Positions 46,888-56,525 of a DNA stretch of 64,000 bases are shown piece by piece (position 1 is the first letter of the stretch; each line of letters starts with the position of its first letter). Source of the stretch: Dipteris shenzhenensis (taxonomy: Eukaryota; Polypodiophyta; Polypodiopsida; Gleicheniales); the NCBI GenBank assembly GCA_047967505.1, contig CM106539.1; one strand, given 5' to 3'. The translations under genes and the position numbers were made by a program. The notes beneath the pieces are model-generated. The model saw only the letters and a list, made by a program, of their open reading frames with translations. It had not been told where the DNA came from and ran no database searches.

Positions 46888-48780
46888 AAGAGAGGGGAGA
46901 GAAGGGGGAGAGAGAGAGGGGAGAGAAGGGGGAGAGAGAGAGGGGAGAGAGGAGGGAGGCCGCTGCCCGCGGCAGCGCGAGAGAGAGGGGGGGAGAGAGA
47001 GAGAGGGGGGGAGGCCGCTGCTGCGGCAGCGGAGAGAGGGGGGGCCGCTACTGCAGCAGCGAGAAAGAGGGGGGGAGAGAGAGAAGGGGGGGCATGGCAG
47101 CGAGAGAGAGGGGGGGGAGAGAGAGAAGGGGGGGCACGGCAGCGAGAGAGAGGGGGGGTCGCTACCACGACAGCGAGAGAGAAGGGGGGGAGAGAGAAGG
47201 GGGGGCACGACAGCGAGAGAGAGGGGGCGAGAGAGAGAGAGAGGGGAGGGCCACTACCACGGCAGCGAGAGAGAAGGAGGGGGAGAGAGAGAGGGGGGGC
47301 TGAGAGAGAAGAGGGGGCGCGACAGCGAGAGAGAGGGGGGGAGAGAGAGAGAGGGGGGGCCGCTGCCACGACAACGAGAGAGAAGGGGGGGAGAGAGAGA
47401 AGGGGGGAGAGAGAGAAGGGAGGGGGCAGCGCGAGAGAGAGGGGGGCGAGAGAGAGAGGGGAGGCCACTGCCGCGGTAGCGAGAGAGAAGGGGGGGGCCA
47501 CGGCAACGAGAGAGAAGGGGGTGCCGCGAGAGAGAAGGGGGGGAGAGAGAAGGGGGGGCCGCTGCCGTGGCAACGAGAGAGAAAGGGGAGGGGGCAGGGC
47601 GAGAGAGAGGAGGGGAGAGAGAGGGAGAGAGGGAGGGAGGGGAGGGGAGGCCACAGCCATGGCAGCGAGAGAGAGGGGGGGAGAGAAAGAGGGAGGGGGG
47701 GCCACTACCGCGGCAGTGAGAGAGAGGGGGGAGGGGGCAGTGCGAGAGAGAGGGAGGGAGAGAGAGAGAGGGGGGGCCGCTGCCGCAACGAGAGAGACAG
47801 GGGAGAGAGAGAGAGGGGGGGCCGCTGCCGCGGCAACGAGAGAGAAGGGGGGAGAGAGAGAGAAGGAGGGGGCACGGCAACGAGAGAGAGGGGGAAGAGA
47901 GATAGGGGGGCTGCTGCCACGACAGCAAGAGAGAAGGGGGGAGAGAGAGAAGGGGGGAGAGAGAGAAGGGAGGTGGGGCACGGCAGCGAGAGAGAGGGGG
48001 AGGGAGAGAGAGAGAGGGGGGGCCGCTACCACGACAACGAGAGAGAAGGAGGGGAGAGAGAGAGAGGGGGGGCCACTGCCGTGGCAGCGAGAGAGAAAGG
48101 GGAGGGGGCAGTGCGAGAGAGAGGAGGGGAGAGAGAGGGGAGAGAGAGAGAGGGAGGGGAGGGAGGCCGCTGCCGCGACAGCGAGAGAGAGGGGGGAGAG
48201 AGAGAGGGAGGGGGGCCATTGCCACGGCAGCGAGAGAGAGGGGGGGGGAGAGAGAGAGAGGGGGGCCGCTGCCATGGCAGCAAGAGAGAGAGGGGAGGGG
48301 GCAGTGCGAGAGAGAGGGGGGGAGAGAGAGAGGGGGGATGCTACTGCGGCAACGAGAGAGAAGGGGGGAGCGCAGCAACGAGAGAGAGGAGGGAGAGAGA
48401 GAGAGGGAGGGCCACTGCCGCGGCAATGAGAGAGAAGGGGGGGAGAGAGAGAGAAGGGGGGGAGGCACGGCAGCGAGAGATAGGGGAGAGAGAGAGACAG
48501 GGAGGGGGAGAGAGAGAGAGAGGGGGGAGAGAGAGAGAGAGGGGGGAGGCCGCTGCCGCGGCAGCAAGAGGGAGAGAGGGGGGAGAGAGAGAGTGGGGAG
48601 AGAGAAAGAGAGGGGAAGAGAGAGTGGGGAGCGCAAGTGAGAGAGAGAGAAAAGGTGAGGAGAGAGTGGGAGAGAGAGAGAGAGAGAGGAAATGAAGAGG
48701 AGGGGAGAGAGTAGACTAGGATGAGAGGAAACGTAGACTAGAGCGGAGAGGAAAGAGAGAGAGAGAAGAGTGAGAGAGAT
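46745..48780. repeat. GA array studded with GC palindromes
   Basis: Polypurine sequence (GAGAGAGAGGGGGG) interrupted every 50-70 bp by a short GC-rich palindrome close to GCCGCTGCCGCGGCAGCG, in many mutated versions (for example 46958-46980, 47013-47034, 47817-47838, 48546-48567). Each palindrome can fold into a hairpin; many have lost perfect symmetry by C-to-T-like changes (CCACTGCC, GGCAACG). Confidence 0.95.
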
Positions 48781-48792
48781 AGACGAGAGATG

Positions 48793-49222
48793 AGAATTTA
48801 GAGAGGGAGGACACAAGAGAAAGTACGATCGAGATAGAAAATCTTACCAATGAAGAGGAGAAATGAGTGGGCGACAATCGAGAAGAGATAAAGGAGAGAT
48901 GTTTTGATGGAAGAATTTGGGAGCTATGATCAATGAGGCATATTAGAGGAGATTGGTGTGTGATTTAGTCGAAACTTAAACAAACAAAACTATAAACCTT
49001 GGTGTTTGATGAAAATTTAGAGAGGAAGGGCACAAGAGAAAGTACGATCGAGATAGAAAATCTTACCAATGAGGAGAAAAAATGAGTGGGCGACGATCAA
49101 GAAGAGATAAAGGAGAGATGTTTTGATGGAAGAATTTGGGAGCTACGATCAATGAGGCATATTAGAGGAGATTGATGTGTGATTTAGTCGAAACTTAAAC
49201 AAACAAAACTATAAACCTTAAT
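48793..49222. repeat. 218-bp tandem duplication
   Basis: AAAGTACGATCGAGATAGAA occurs at 48821 and 49039. Copy 2 is followed by shorter degenerate repeats of AAACGTGTGGAAACTTGAA up to 49430. Confidence 0.9.
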
Positions 49223-49925
49223 GTTTGAAAAGAGAAACGTGTGGAAACTAGAATTTTAAAATTTTTGCCTTTTTTAAAACTATGAATCCTTGTGTTTGAA
49301 AAGATAAACGTGTGAAAACTTGAAAATTGTGATAAAAGACAACCTTGTGTTTGAAAAGACAAACGTGTGGAAACTTGAAAAGTGTGAAAAGACAAATGTA
49401 TGCGAAAAGGAAAACTTGTGGAAACTTGAATTTTAAATTTTTCTTTGTTTTTTAATTTAAAATGAGTTTCACTTTCATTTTCAATTTACTAGTTCAATTT
49501 AAACTATAATGCATTTTGTTTTGGAATATAGAAAGTATAATTTTAATTTTATTACATTTTAAATTAAAATTTTAAAAGTAGTTTAACTTACATTCGTTAT
49601 TATTACTTTAATTTATTTCTTTTTAGGGAAAATTAATATATTCTTCTAGGCAAATATTAAATTTTTAATTTTAAGTCTTATTTTCTTTATTTTACATTAT
49701 TTTTTCATAAACTTTAAGTTAAATTGAATTTATTTATATTTCAAATTTTGTGATTTCAAAATTTTAAGTCTTATTTTCTTAATTTTACTTTATTTTTTCA
49801 TAAACTTTAAGTTAAATTGAATTTATTTATATTTCAAATTTTGTGATTTCAAACTAATAAGAATTTACTTTGTCAAAGTTTAAACTTCTTATGATTGTGA
49901 ATTAAGTTAAATTAATTTGAATTAA
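49223..49925. repeat. AT-rich spacer with a 93-bp tandem duplication
   Basis: TTAAGTCTTATTTTCTT occurs at 49671 and 49764; the two 93-bp copies differ at a few positions. No open frame. Confidence 0.85.
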
Positions 49926-50245
49926 AAAAGAGTTTGGGGGTTTGGGTTTAAGGTTTGGGGATGAGGGTTTGGGGTTTCGGAGTCAGGGCTTAGGGTTTGG
50001 GGTTAGGGATTAGGGGTTTACGGTTTAGGGTTTGGGTTTGGGTTTGGATTAGTGTTTAGGGCGTTAGTATTTGGGGGTTAGTGTTTAGGGTTTAGGGTTT
50101 AGGTTTTGGGATTCAGGGTTTAAGGATTAGGGTTTAGGGTTTGGGGGTTAGGGTTTAGGGTTTGGGGGTCTGGATTAAGGGTTTAGGGTGTAGAGTTTCG
50201 AGGTTTGGGTTAAGGGTTTAGGGTTTAGGGTTTAGGGTTTGGAGT
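49926..50245. repeat. Interstitial telomere-like array, TTTAGGG strand
   Basis: About 320 bp of imperfect TTTAGGG repeats on the plus strand, with variants such as GGGTTTGGGGGTTAGGG. Orientation is opposite to the array at 44581-45520. Confidence 0.95.
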
Positions 50246-50531
50246 CAAGTTAAATTTATAGTTTTTATTATTTAAATTCAAATTTATTAAGATTTTAACT
50301 TCTTATTAATGTGAATGTTCAATTCTTATGAGTTGTAAGTAAATTAGTTTTTGAAAATATAAATTTTATCTTTTTTAAACTCACAACCTTAGTGTATTAA
50401 AAAGAATAATGGAAAATAGATTATTTTTTGCTTTTAATTCGCAACCTAAGGATATTAAAAAGAACAATGGAAAAGAAATTATTTCTTGCTTTTCTTCGCT
50501 TCGACGGTTGGTGTAGTCTATTACTCCTTCT

Positions 50532-51507
50532 ATGAGAAGTGACATTCCGGAAAATGTGTATGCATATGCACAAAAAGTCATCAATAAGCACACTCTCAGA
50601 AAAGAAAAAACTTTGAACAAGGGCTTTTTTTTCATACATGAAATCATTTCAGAGTCTGGAAAGAGTGTTGAGTGCCAGGGAGTTTCATTGAATGATTTTT
50701 TGTCCGACGACACTGCTTGGGAGAGACCTCAGCTTTTCTTTGTCTATGAAATATCACCGGATGACATTCGTCAACTCCTTGACATAATATTACATACCAC
50801 CATTGGTAGAGTGGGACAATGTAACATAGTCATATTTGCTGATAAAGATGACAAGGAACAAATGTCTGCTACCCTAGAAAAACATATTAGCTTAAGATTT
50901 ACAATGGTATATACTCAAGAAAAAGGGACAAGAGAGAATGCAGTCTCAAGATACAGAGTCTAGAAACCTTTTTCTTGTGCATGAAGAGCCCTTACAATGA
51001 TCACTCCTTACAAAATAATATAAGAGGGAATGCAAAGAGATTGCAACTACTACTAGAAGAGCATGAAGCTCCAAGTCCCCTCCATCGCAATGCAAATCAC
51101 TATGAAAGGCTAGCAAAAAGTGATGATCTTTTAATTAGTATGATGGAATTTTTGCTACCGTCCAGATGGGAAGTCACATTGTGTCGAATGGGACATTTGT
51201 TTGAAGCTCTTATCAGAAAAGGGCACAATGTAAATATTATTGAGAGCCCTGCTTGCTTGGAATACCTTGATACCGTGGCTTCTCTGATAATAAAGTTTGA
51301 TAAGAAAGGTCCGATCTCACATGAAGAGGATGCTTACATAGAGATGGTCATGTATGATGAGAGCAAGAAAGATGATGAAAATGATCAAAGCTTTGGATAT
51401 GATAGTGAGGACACCAGCGATAGCAAGGAAATAGAAGAAGATGGATATAACACTGACCTTGCCTCTGAAGGTTACATAAAAAGACCACGAAGATATGTAG
51501 AGGTATG
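50532..51507 (+). pseudogene. Methyltransferase-fold-like region, frameshifted
   Basis: Two open stretches (50532-50963 and about 50980-51508) joined through short frame changes; a third frame between them reads ESRNLFLVHEEPLQ. The first has QCNIVIFADKD followed 20-odd residues later by FTMVYTQEKG. The second has LAKSDDLLISMMEFLLPS, then MGHLFEALIRKGHNVNIIE. The order and spacing resemble the DNA N4/N6 methylase fold, where a FxGxG loop is followed by an AA-R-GR--IGIE strand. Here the SAM loop is RMGHL and no DPPY motif is visible, so it would be inactive. The C terminus is very acidic (DDENDQSFGYDSEDTSDSKEIEEDG) and ends at a GT donor near 51504. Family assignment is tentative. Confidence 0.4.
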
Positions 51508-51605
51508 AAAACTTATGTTTAATTTTCTTTATTCATTTAAAGGTCTTTTTAAATTTATAATTAATTTAAAATTTTGAATCTCATAATTATTTTATCCTTT
51601 TATAG

Positions 51606-51860
51606 GAGAAGGGAGAGGAGGAGGATGAGGAGGATGTAGCTGGAGTAGAGAATATAGAAAGCTCATCTCAAGAAAGAAAAGCTGCTCTGGCTATCCATCA
51701 GATGACTCTAGAAAATAATCATACCTTGCAGCAAATGGAGAAGTCATTTTCTATAAGAAAGATGTGGCTAAGTTTGTAGCCGAATGCATCACTTGCCAGA
51801 AGATCAAGAGTTACAAAGGAAAGACCCCAAGATTGCCATTGGATCAAATGAACTAATATT
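51606..51860 (+). pseudogene. Acidic exon followed by an integrase-zinc-finger-like piece
   Basis: After a 3' splice site (TCCTTTTATAG) an exon reads EKGEEEDEEDVAGVENIESSS, continuing the acidic tail of the preceding segment. From about 51735 another frame reads GEVIFYKKDVAKFVAECITCQKIKSYKG, very like the CxxC part of a gypsy integrase zinc region. It may be a small retroelement fragment inserted in the gene, or a native zinc motif of it. A PyAG acceptor (TTTTTATTGCAG) at about 51880 begins the next exon. Confidence 0.45.
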
Positions 51861-51887
51861 GTTTTCTTTTTATTGCAGTATGGTTTT

Positions 51888-52792
51888 ACAATAGCTTCCC
51901 CTATATATACAAAGATGTGCATATATGGTCGATCCTCTTGTTTCTACTGTACTTAGCAATACGCAGAAGACCATAGATGATGTTTTTAAGTGGTTGCAAC
52001 CTGTTGATTTGACTGCGGCACGAGTTATCTTTACTGCATATCACAAGGAGTGAGTATCAATCCCTACCTAGCTTATCTCTTATATTGTGGAGGATTATAT
52101 CAAATAATAATTATTCTTAATTGATAATGCAGCTTGCATTGGAGCTTGGTAATTGTGGACATCTTAGCCAAGCAATGCTTCTTTGTCAATTAAATAGCAT
52201 CTATCCATGGTAGTGTGTCAGAGTAAGTATAACCTACTTGTGTCATAATTATGTTAATGAGATGCATCCTATGCAATGCACACATTCATTTATGTTTTCT
52301 ATTTTGATGTGTAGATCGGTTGGAAAGTTGGTAGGTGCTATAGATGCACTTACGCAAATGGAGGGTGACTTAGAAGATCAAATAGAGTATGTAACATGCC
52401 CTGTAGTGAAGCAGAATGATGACCATAGTTGTGGGTGGAGAGTCGGATATAACTGCTTTTTGCTCCTTGCTCAAATTTTTAATTTGAGCGGCGGTGAAAC
52501 CTCATTGTCGACATATACAGACTTGCATCTATATGCATTTATGTCATCTATCATTAAAGCATTTATTGATAACGTGGTGGAGCATCTAGAGGAAACATTG
52601 GTTGCTACGCCCATAAGTTGTCCTAATGTAACTGCTGTATTGGACGAAATGGGGAGCTCTTTTGAGGTTAGGGTTATCATTAGCAAGCAACCTCGTGTTT
52701 TGACTTTTGGTAGCGAGGAAGTTACAATCCTCTCCGACACTTTGAAAGAGGCTAATGACAAAGTCATGATGGCCATCCTCAGTTTGATATGA
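51888..52792 (+). pseudogene. Ulp1-type (C48) cysteine protease domain, copy 1
   Basis: SUMO-protease-like domain in three exons with GT-AG introns. Exon A (to 52049) includes VDPLVSTVLSNTQKTIDDVFKWLQPVDL. Exon B (52133-52222) has the catalytic His-Asp pair in LHWSLVIVDI. Exon C (52315-52792) has the catalytic Gln and Cys in KQNDDHSCGWRVGYN. All catalytic residues are kept, but exon B carries a TAA (FVN then stop), where copy 2 has TCA, and exon A has a TAG near its start. Length and order fit the C-terminal catalytic domain of the C48 family. The same family is known both as cellular deSUMOylases and as a passenger in MULE and CACTA transposons. Followed head to tail by copy 2. Confidence 0.78.
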
Positions 52793-52879
52793 ACATCTCT
52801 TGGCTTGATACTTCAATCATTTGATTCAATCTGCTTCTAATATTTGTTTATTTATTGCTGCAGTACGGTTATATCTCAC

Positions 52880-53875
52880 TTTCCTAGATCAGTATAGAAT
52901 CGTGTCTGTATGCTCGATTCTCTTCTTTCAGCTGTACTTAGTGATACCAAGAAGACAGTAGATGATGTTTGTTCAATGCTACAACCTTTAGACTTGGATG
53001 GCATGCTAGTTGTCTTTATGCCATATTATGAGAAGTAAGTATCGTCTCAATGTTTCTTTTACTCTCTTATTTGTAATATTGTGTCAATTAATACTTAATA
53101 TTGTGATAAATCTTATCGCTCTTTATTGGTGATGTAGTTCACATTGGAGCCTGATAGTATGGGATCTTGATGACGACCATTTTTGGTTTGTCAACTCATT
53201 TACAGGGTTTCATGAGGTGTTTAGGTAAGTGTTCTTTTATCATATCATTATGAACATGCATCTTACTATTTACTACACAAATTCACTTTGTCATATGTCA
53301 TGAAGGACAGGTCTGCAAACAAGTTAGTTTTTGCGATTATGAAAATCAGGGAGCATCAAGACCAACCAAATTTCCAGACACGCCTCGTAGTGGAGCAAAA
53401 AGACATGTTTAATAGTGGGTGGAGAATTGCCTACAACTTCATGTTGTATCTCAATGAAATTTTTGAACATTTCTCAATAGAAGCATATACTAAGCTCGAG
53501 CTACAAGATTTTGTGGCTAAGATTGTTCACTACCTAACTGCTACCATTGGGAAACAACATGATGGACTCAATGAAGAACTTGAGGGAGCCAAAGAAAAAC
53601 AAGAGACAATTCAGTCTCCTTCTGTATCACAGCCTCAAGTAGAAGCATTATAGTCTCCACTTGAATTAGAGACTCAATGCATTCTTCCTACACAAGAAGT
53701 GGAGACTCAATGTGCATCTACAACATCACATCTTGTAAAGGAGGAAGAGATTAAGTCTATCCCGATTGCACTAGAAGTAGAATCTCAATGTACACCATCC
53801 ACACAAGTAGAGACTCAATGTACTCTTAGAGAATCACAGCCTCAAGAGGACTCATCAGACTCTATTCAGTTGTAA
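52880..53875 (+). pseudogene. Ulp1-type protease domain, copy 2, catalytic Cys replaced by Ser
   Basis: Tandem duplicate with the same exon plan: exon A' to 53034 (MLDSLLSAVLSDTKKTVDDVCSML), exon B' 53138-53224 (SHWSLIVWDLDDDHFWFVNSF), exon C' 53311 onward. Exon B' is open and keeps His and Asp, but the Cys motif reads EQKDMFNSGWRIAYN, so the nucleophile is Ser and the preceding acidic residues are changed. A TAG at 53652-53654 is followed in frame by a repetitive tail with four VETQC/LETQC/VESQC words, ending at 53875. It would be a pseudo-protease, perhaps a SUMO- or partner-binding domain, if ever expressed. Confidence 0.75.
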
Positions 53876-54029
53876 AACATGTAGAAAGAAACATGAGTCC
53901 TTGAAGATTTTTATCTTGTTTGTATTGATTAATGATAGTGTTTTTTAAACTTATGTTAAATGTCACAATACATTAGGATATTTTATGATATTTATTCATT
54001 ACAATACATTAGGTTTTACTTTTTTGAAA

Positions 54030-54420
54030 GTCTAATTTATTATGTACAATAAATATCTTATGATGAGAATCTAATAATTATATCATTCTTATGTTCCATC
54101 ACTTTATTTTATAGATTTCAATGTACTCAAAATCTATCATTTATTATGTACAATAAATATCTTATAATGAGAATCTAATAATTATATCATTCTTATGTTC
54201 CATCACTTTATTTTATAGATTTCAATGTACTCAAAATCTATCATCTCACATGTCTCACATTACGGTCTTGCATCAGCACGTCTAACTTATATTATATTAA
54301 AAGAATATCTCATGATGAGATTCTAATAATTACTAACTTATATTATATTAAAAGAATATCTCATGATGAGATTCTAATAATTATATCATTCTTGTGTTCC
54401 ATCATTTTATTTTATAGATT
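54030..54420. repeat. Tandem repeats of an AT-rich unit
   Basis: GAATCTAATAATTATATCATTC occurs repeatedly. Two units of about 106 bp (from 54040 and 54146) are followed by shorter units with TTATATTATATTAAAAGAAT twice. Confidence 0.85.
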
Positions 54421-54621
54421 TCAATGTACTATCACTGTCTTACATGTCTCAAATGTCTCCCATTATGGAGTTGCATCCCATCATTTTATTTTATAGATTT
54501 CAATGTACTCATTATCTTACATGTCTCACATGTCTCGCATTACGGTCTTGCATCTAGTCATCTCAGCCTCTACCAATTCTTTATTCTAAATCTTTCATCC
54601 CACATTATGAGTCTGTAGTTC

Positions 54622-54628
54622 TATAAAT
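54622..54628 (+). promoter_or_regulatory. TATA box of the 55.1 kb gene
   Basis: TATAAAT, about 30 bp before a CT-rich leader that starts near 54650 and lies upstream of the ATG at 55087. Confidence 0.6.
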
Positions 54629-54649
54629 CCCCTAGTTGTCATTCATCTT

Positions 54650-55086
54650 CTATATCTCACCTGCTGCAAACACTTCTTCCACTTTGCTCTTCTTACCTTA
54701 CTCCTCTCCTCAAGCTTGCTCCTTCCATCTTGCCCATAACCTTACCTCCTCTTCTCAAGCATACTCCTTTCATCTTGCGTTACCTCCTCTAGTTACCTTC
54801 CTCACTCTCGTTACCTTCCTCACCTCGTTCGTCTTCTATATCTTTCCTCACTCTCGTTACCTTCCTCACCTCGTTCGTCTTCTATATCTCACCCACAGCA
54901 AACACTTCTTCCACTTTACTCTTCTTACCTTACTCCTCTCCACACTTCTTCCACTTTACTCTTCTTACCTTACTCCTCTCCTCAAGCTTGCTCCTTCCAT
55001 CTTGCCTGCAGCCTTACCTCCTCTTCTCAAGCATACTCCTTTCATCTTGCCTTACCTCCTCTAGTTACCTTCCTCCTCTCGTTTTT
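54650..55086 (+). promoter_or_regulatory. Long pyrimidine-rich leader with internal repeats
   Basis: CT-rich and stop-poor sequence with duplicated blocks such as CTCGTTACCTTCCTCACCTC (twice, about 54800-54880) and ACTTCTTCCACTTTACTCTTC (twice, about 54905-54965). It reads open in some frames only because of its composition. Most likely a 5' untranslated leader. Confidence 0.55.
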
Positions 55087-55503
55087 ATGGATCTTTTTAA
55101 GATAATCGATTCTGTCGAGCAAGCCATTAGCAACATCAAAGAATGGATTGCCGAGAACCAAGGAAAGAGAGAGGAGAGAAAGCAAAATCTAGCTCCATTA
55201 ACCCAGTACGAGAAGGATGACTTTGCTTGTCAGAAGGGCTTAGAGAAGGAAGAGGAAAGAAAAATAAGTATGGCTACTACTGAAATAGATAAATTGCAGT
55301 CATATAGGAGAGAGCTGATAGACTTTCAAAGTGAGATATCTTCGCGTGTGGCTCGTTATGGAAGATTTTCCCCCCAGGAAGCGCAAGCCATTCGAAATAA
55401 ACAAAGTGTTATGCAGGAGAAAATTCATCAATCCTTACTTCTCTTCTATAATTTTAACTACATCGATGAGGATGAGATGAGCTCAGGGTTGAATTTAGAC
55501 TAA
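55087..55503 (+). CDS. Small coiled-coil protein, unknown function (138 aa)
   Basis: An intact frame starting MDLFKIIDSVEQAISNIKEW. It is charged and helical throughout, with heptad-like patterning in AISNIKEWIAENQGKREERKQN and in the block MATTEIDKLQSYRRELIDFQSEISSR, so a coiled coil is likely. No known domain is seen. A TATA box, a leader, this ORF and an AATAAA signal at 55552 follow one another, which supports a real transcription unit. It lies between the Ulp1 tandem and the BAH-like gene, all in the same direction. The larger frame opening at 54988 extends into the leader and is not used. Confidence 0.6.
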   Translation: MDLFKIIDSVEQAISNIKEWIAENQGKREERKQNLAPLTQYEKDDFACQKGLEKEEERKISMATTEIDKLQSYRRELIDFQSEISSRVARYGRFSPQEAQAIRNKQSVMQEKIHQSLLLFYNFNYIDEDEMSSGLNLD

Positions 55504-55551
55504 AGACTTGAAAATAGAAAATTCATCAAATTGAATGGCTGTAGTCTTGAA

Positions 55552-55557
55552 AATAAA
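55552..55557 (+). terminator. Polyadenylation signal AATAAA
   Basis: 49 bp after the stop of the coiled-coil ORF, followed by a 41-bp duplicated block (GCCTTCCAATGAGAGTCTTA at 55561 and 55602). Confidence 0.5.
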
Positions 55558-55639
55558 TTTGCCTTCCAATGAGAGTCTTATTGTAACTTTTGGTGTAATT
55601 TGCCTTCCAATGAGAGTCTTATTGTAACTTTTGGTGTTC

Positions 55640-56520
55640 TTCAACACCTAAATTATAAATATTGTGAGAGTTTGCTACTTCCACTTGTAACTTTTAAAAG
55701 TGTTTCCTAAACACTATTATAAATATGAAGAGAGTTTAAAATTATTGAACCACTCTTTTTTTTGTAAACCACTCTTTTTTGTGTAACTTATCTCAGGCTT
55801 AACTTTTGAAGGTGTTTATTAACACCATTAAATATTAAGAGAGGTTACAACAATCGAATCTTATTTTTTCATGTAACTTATCTAGGCTGTGTTAAATTTT
55901 ATAATTTTAGTTTCATGTCCTTAAAAAATATATTAAAAAATGTTTGTTTTTATGTTTTTATATGTGCTTTGAAGATTGGGTTTTTCTTAAATTTTATCTG
56001 AAAACTAGTCCAAAAGTATATGTAAAAATGAATTTGTACATTGACAAGTCCAAAATTAATGAAATAAGTGTTGTTTGGAAAAATAAGCTCTCAACCAATC
56101 AATAGAGGGCCAACGTAACGTTGGAAATTCACGAAAATAAGAGAAAATAGAAAAAAGAAACAATACTTTATGTAGGTACAAGCATGCTACATTAATGTGG
56201 AGATTGGTTTTTTATTCTCACAAGATCTTTGGACAAGAAGATAGAATCTAAGCTGACATTTTATCTGATAAGGGCCTTCCCGCTTCCACCTTCCTTTGAA
56301 CTTTGAAATGTTGTGCCACCTTTCCTTCGAAAGGTCTACCATTCTACACCACTGCCTCATTGTGCAGCAACCTCTTCTTTTCCAAAACTGCTCCCTTGAT
56401 CCTGTTTGGCGTAGAGTAAGATGTTTCTTGTCAACTGTGTGTCTGCCCACTTTCTCTTTCTTGAAACTTCAATTTATTATCTTATTTACATTACTTTGCT
56501 ATTGTTATAGATTCAGAAAA
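55640..56520. other. Intergenic, AT-rich
   Basis: Short diverged repeats around 55640-55870 (AACACYATTATAAAT and ACCACTCTTTTTT words). A possible upstream intron or leader of the next gene starts about 56290; a 3' splice site (CTATTGTTATAG) is at about 56510. Confidence 0.45.
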
Positions 56521-56525
56521 TCTCC

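Noticed and set aside
46749-48816. 500-residue frames in the GA/GC array
   Set aside because: Repeat-derived; frames overlap on both strands and contain no domain.
54988-55086. Extension of the coiled-coil protein upstream to 54988
   Set aside because: The extra residues come from the CT-rich leader repeats and the extension does not begin at an ATG; the first good ATG is at 55087.
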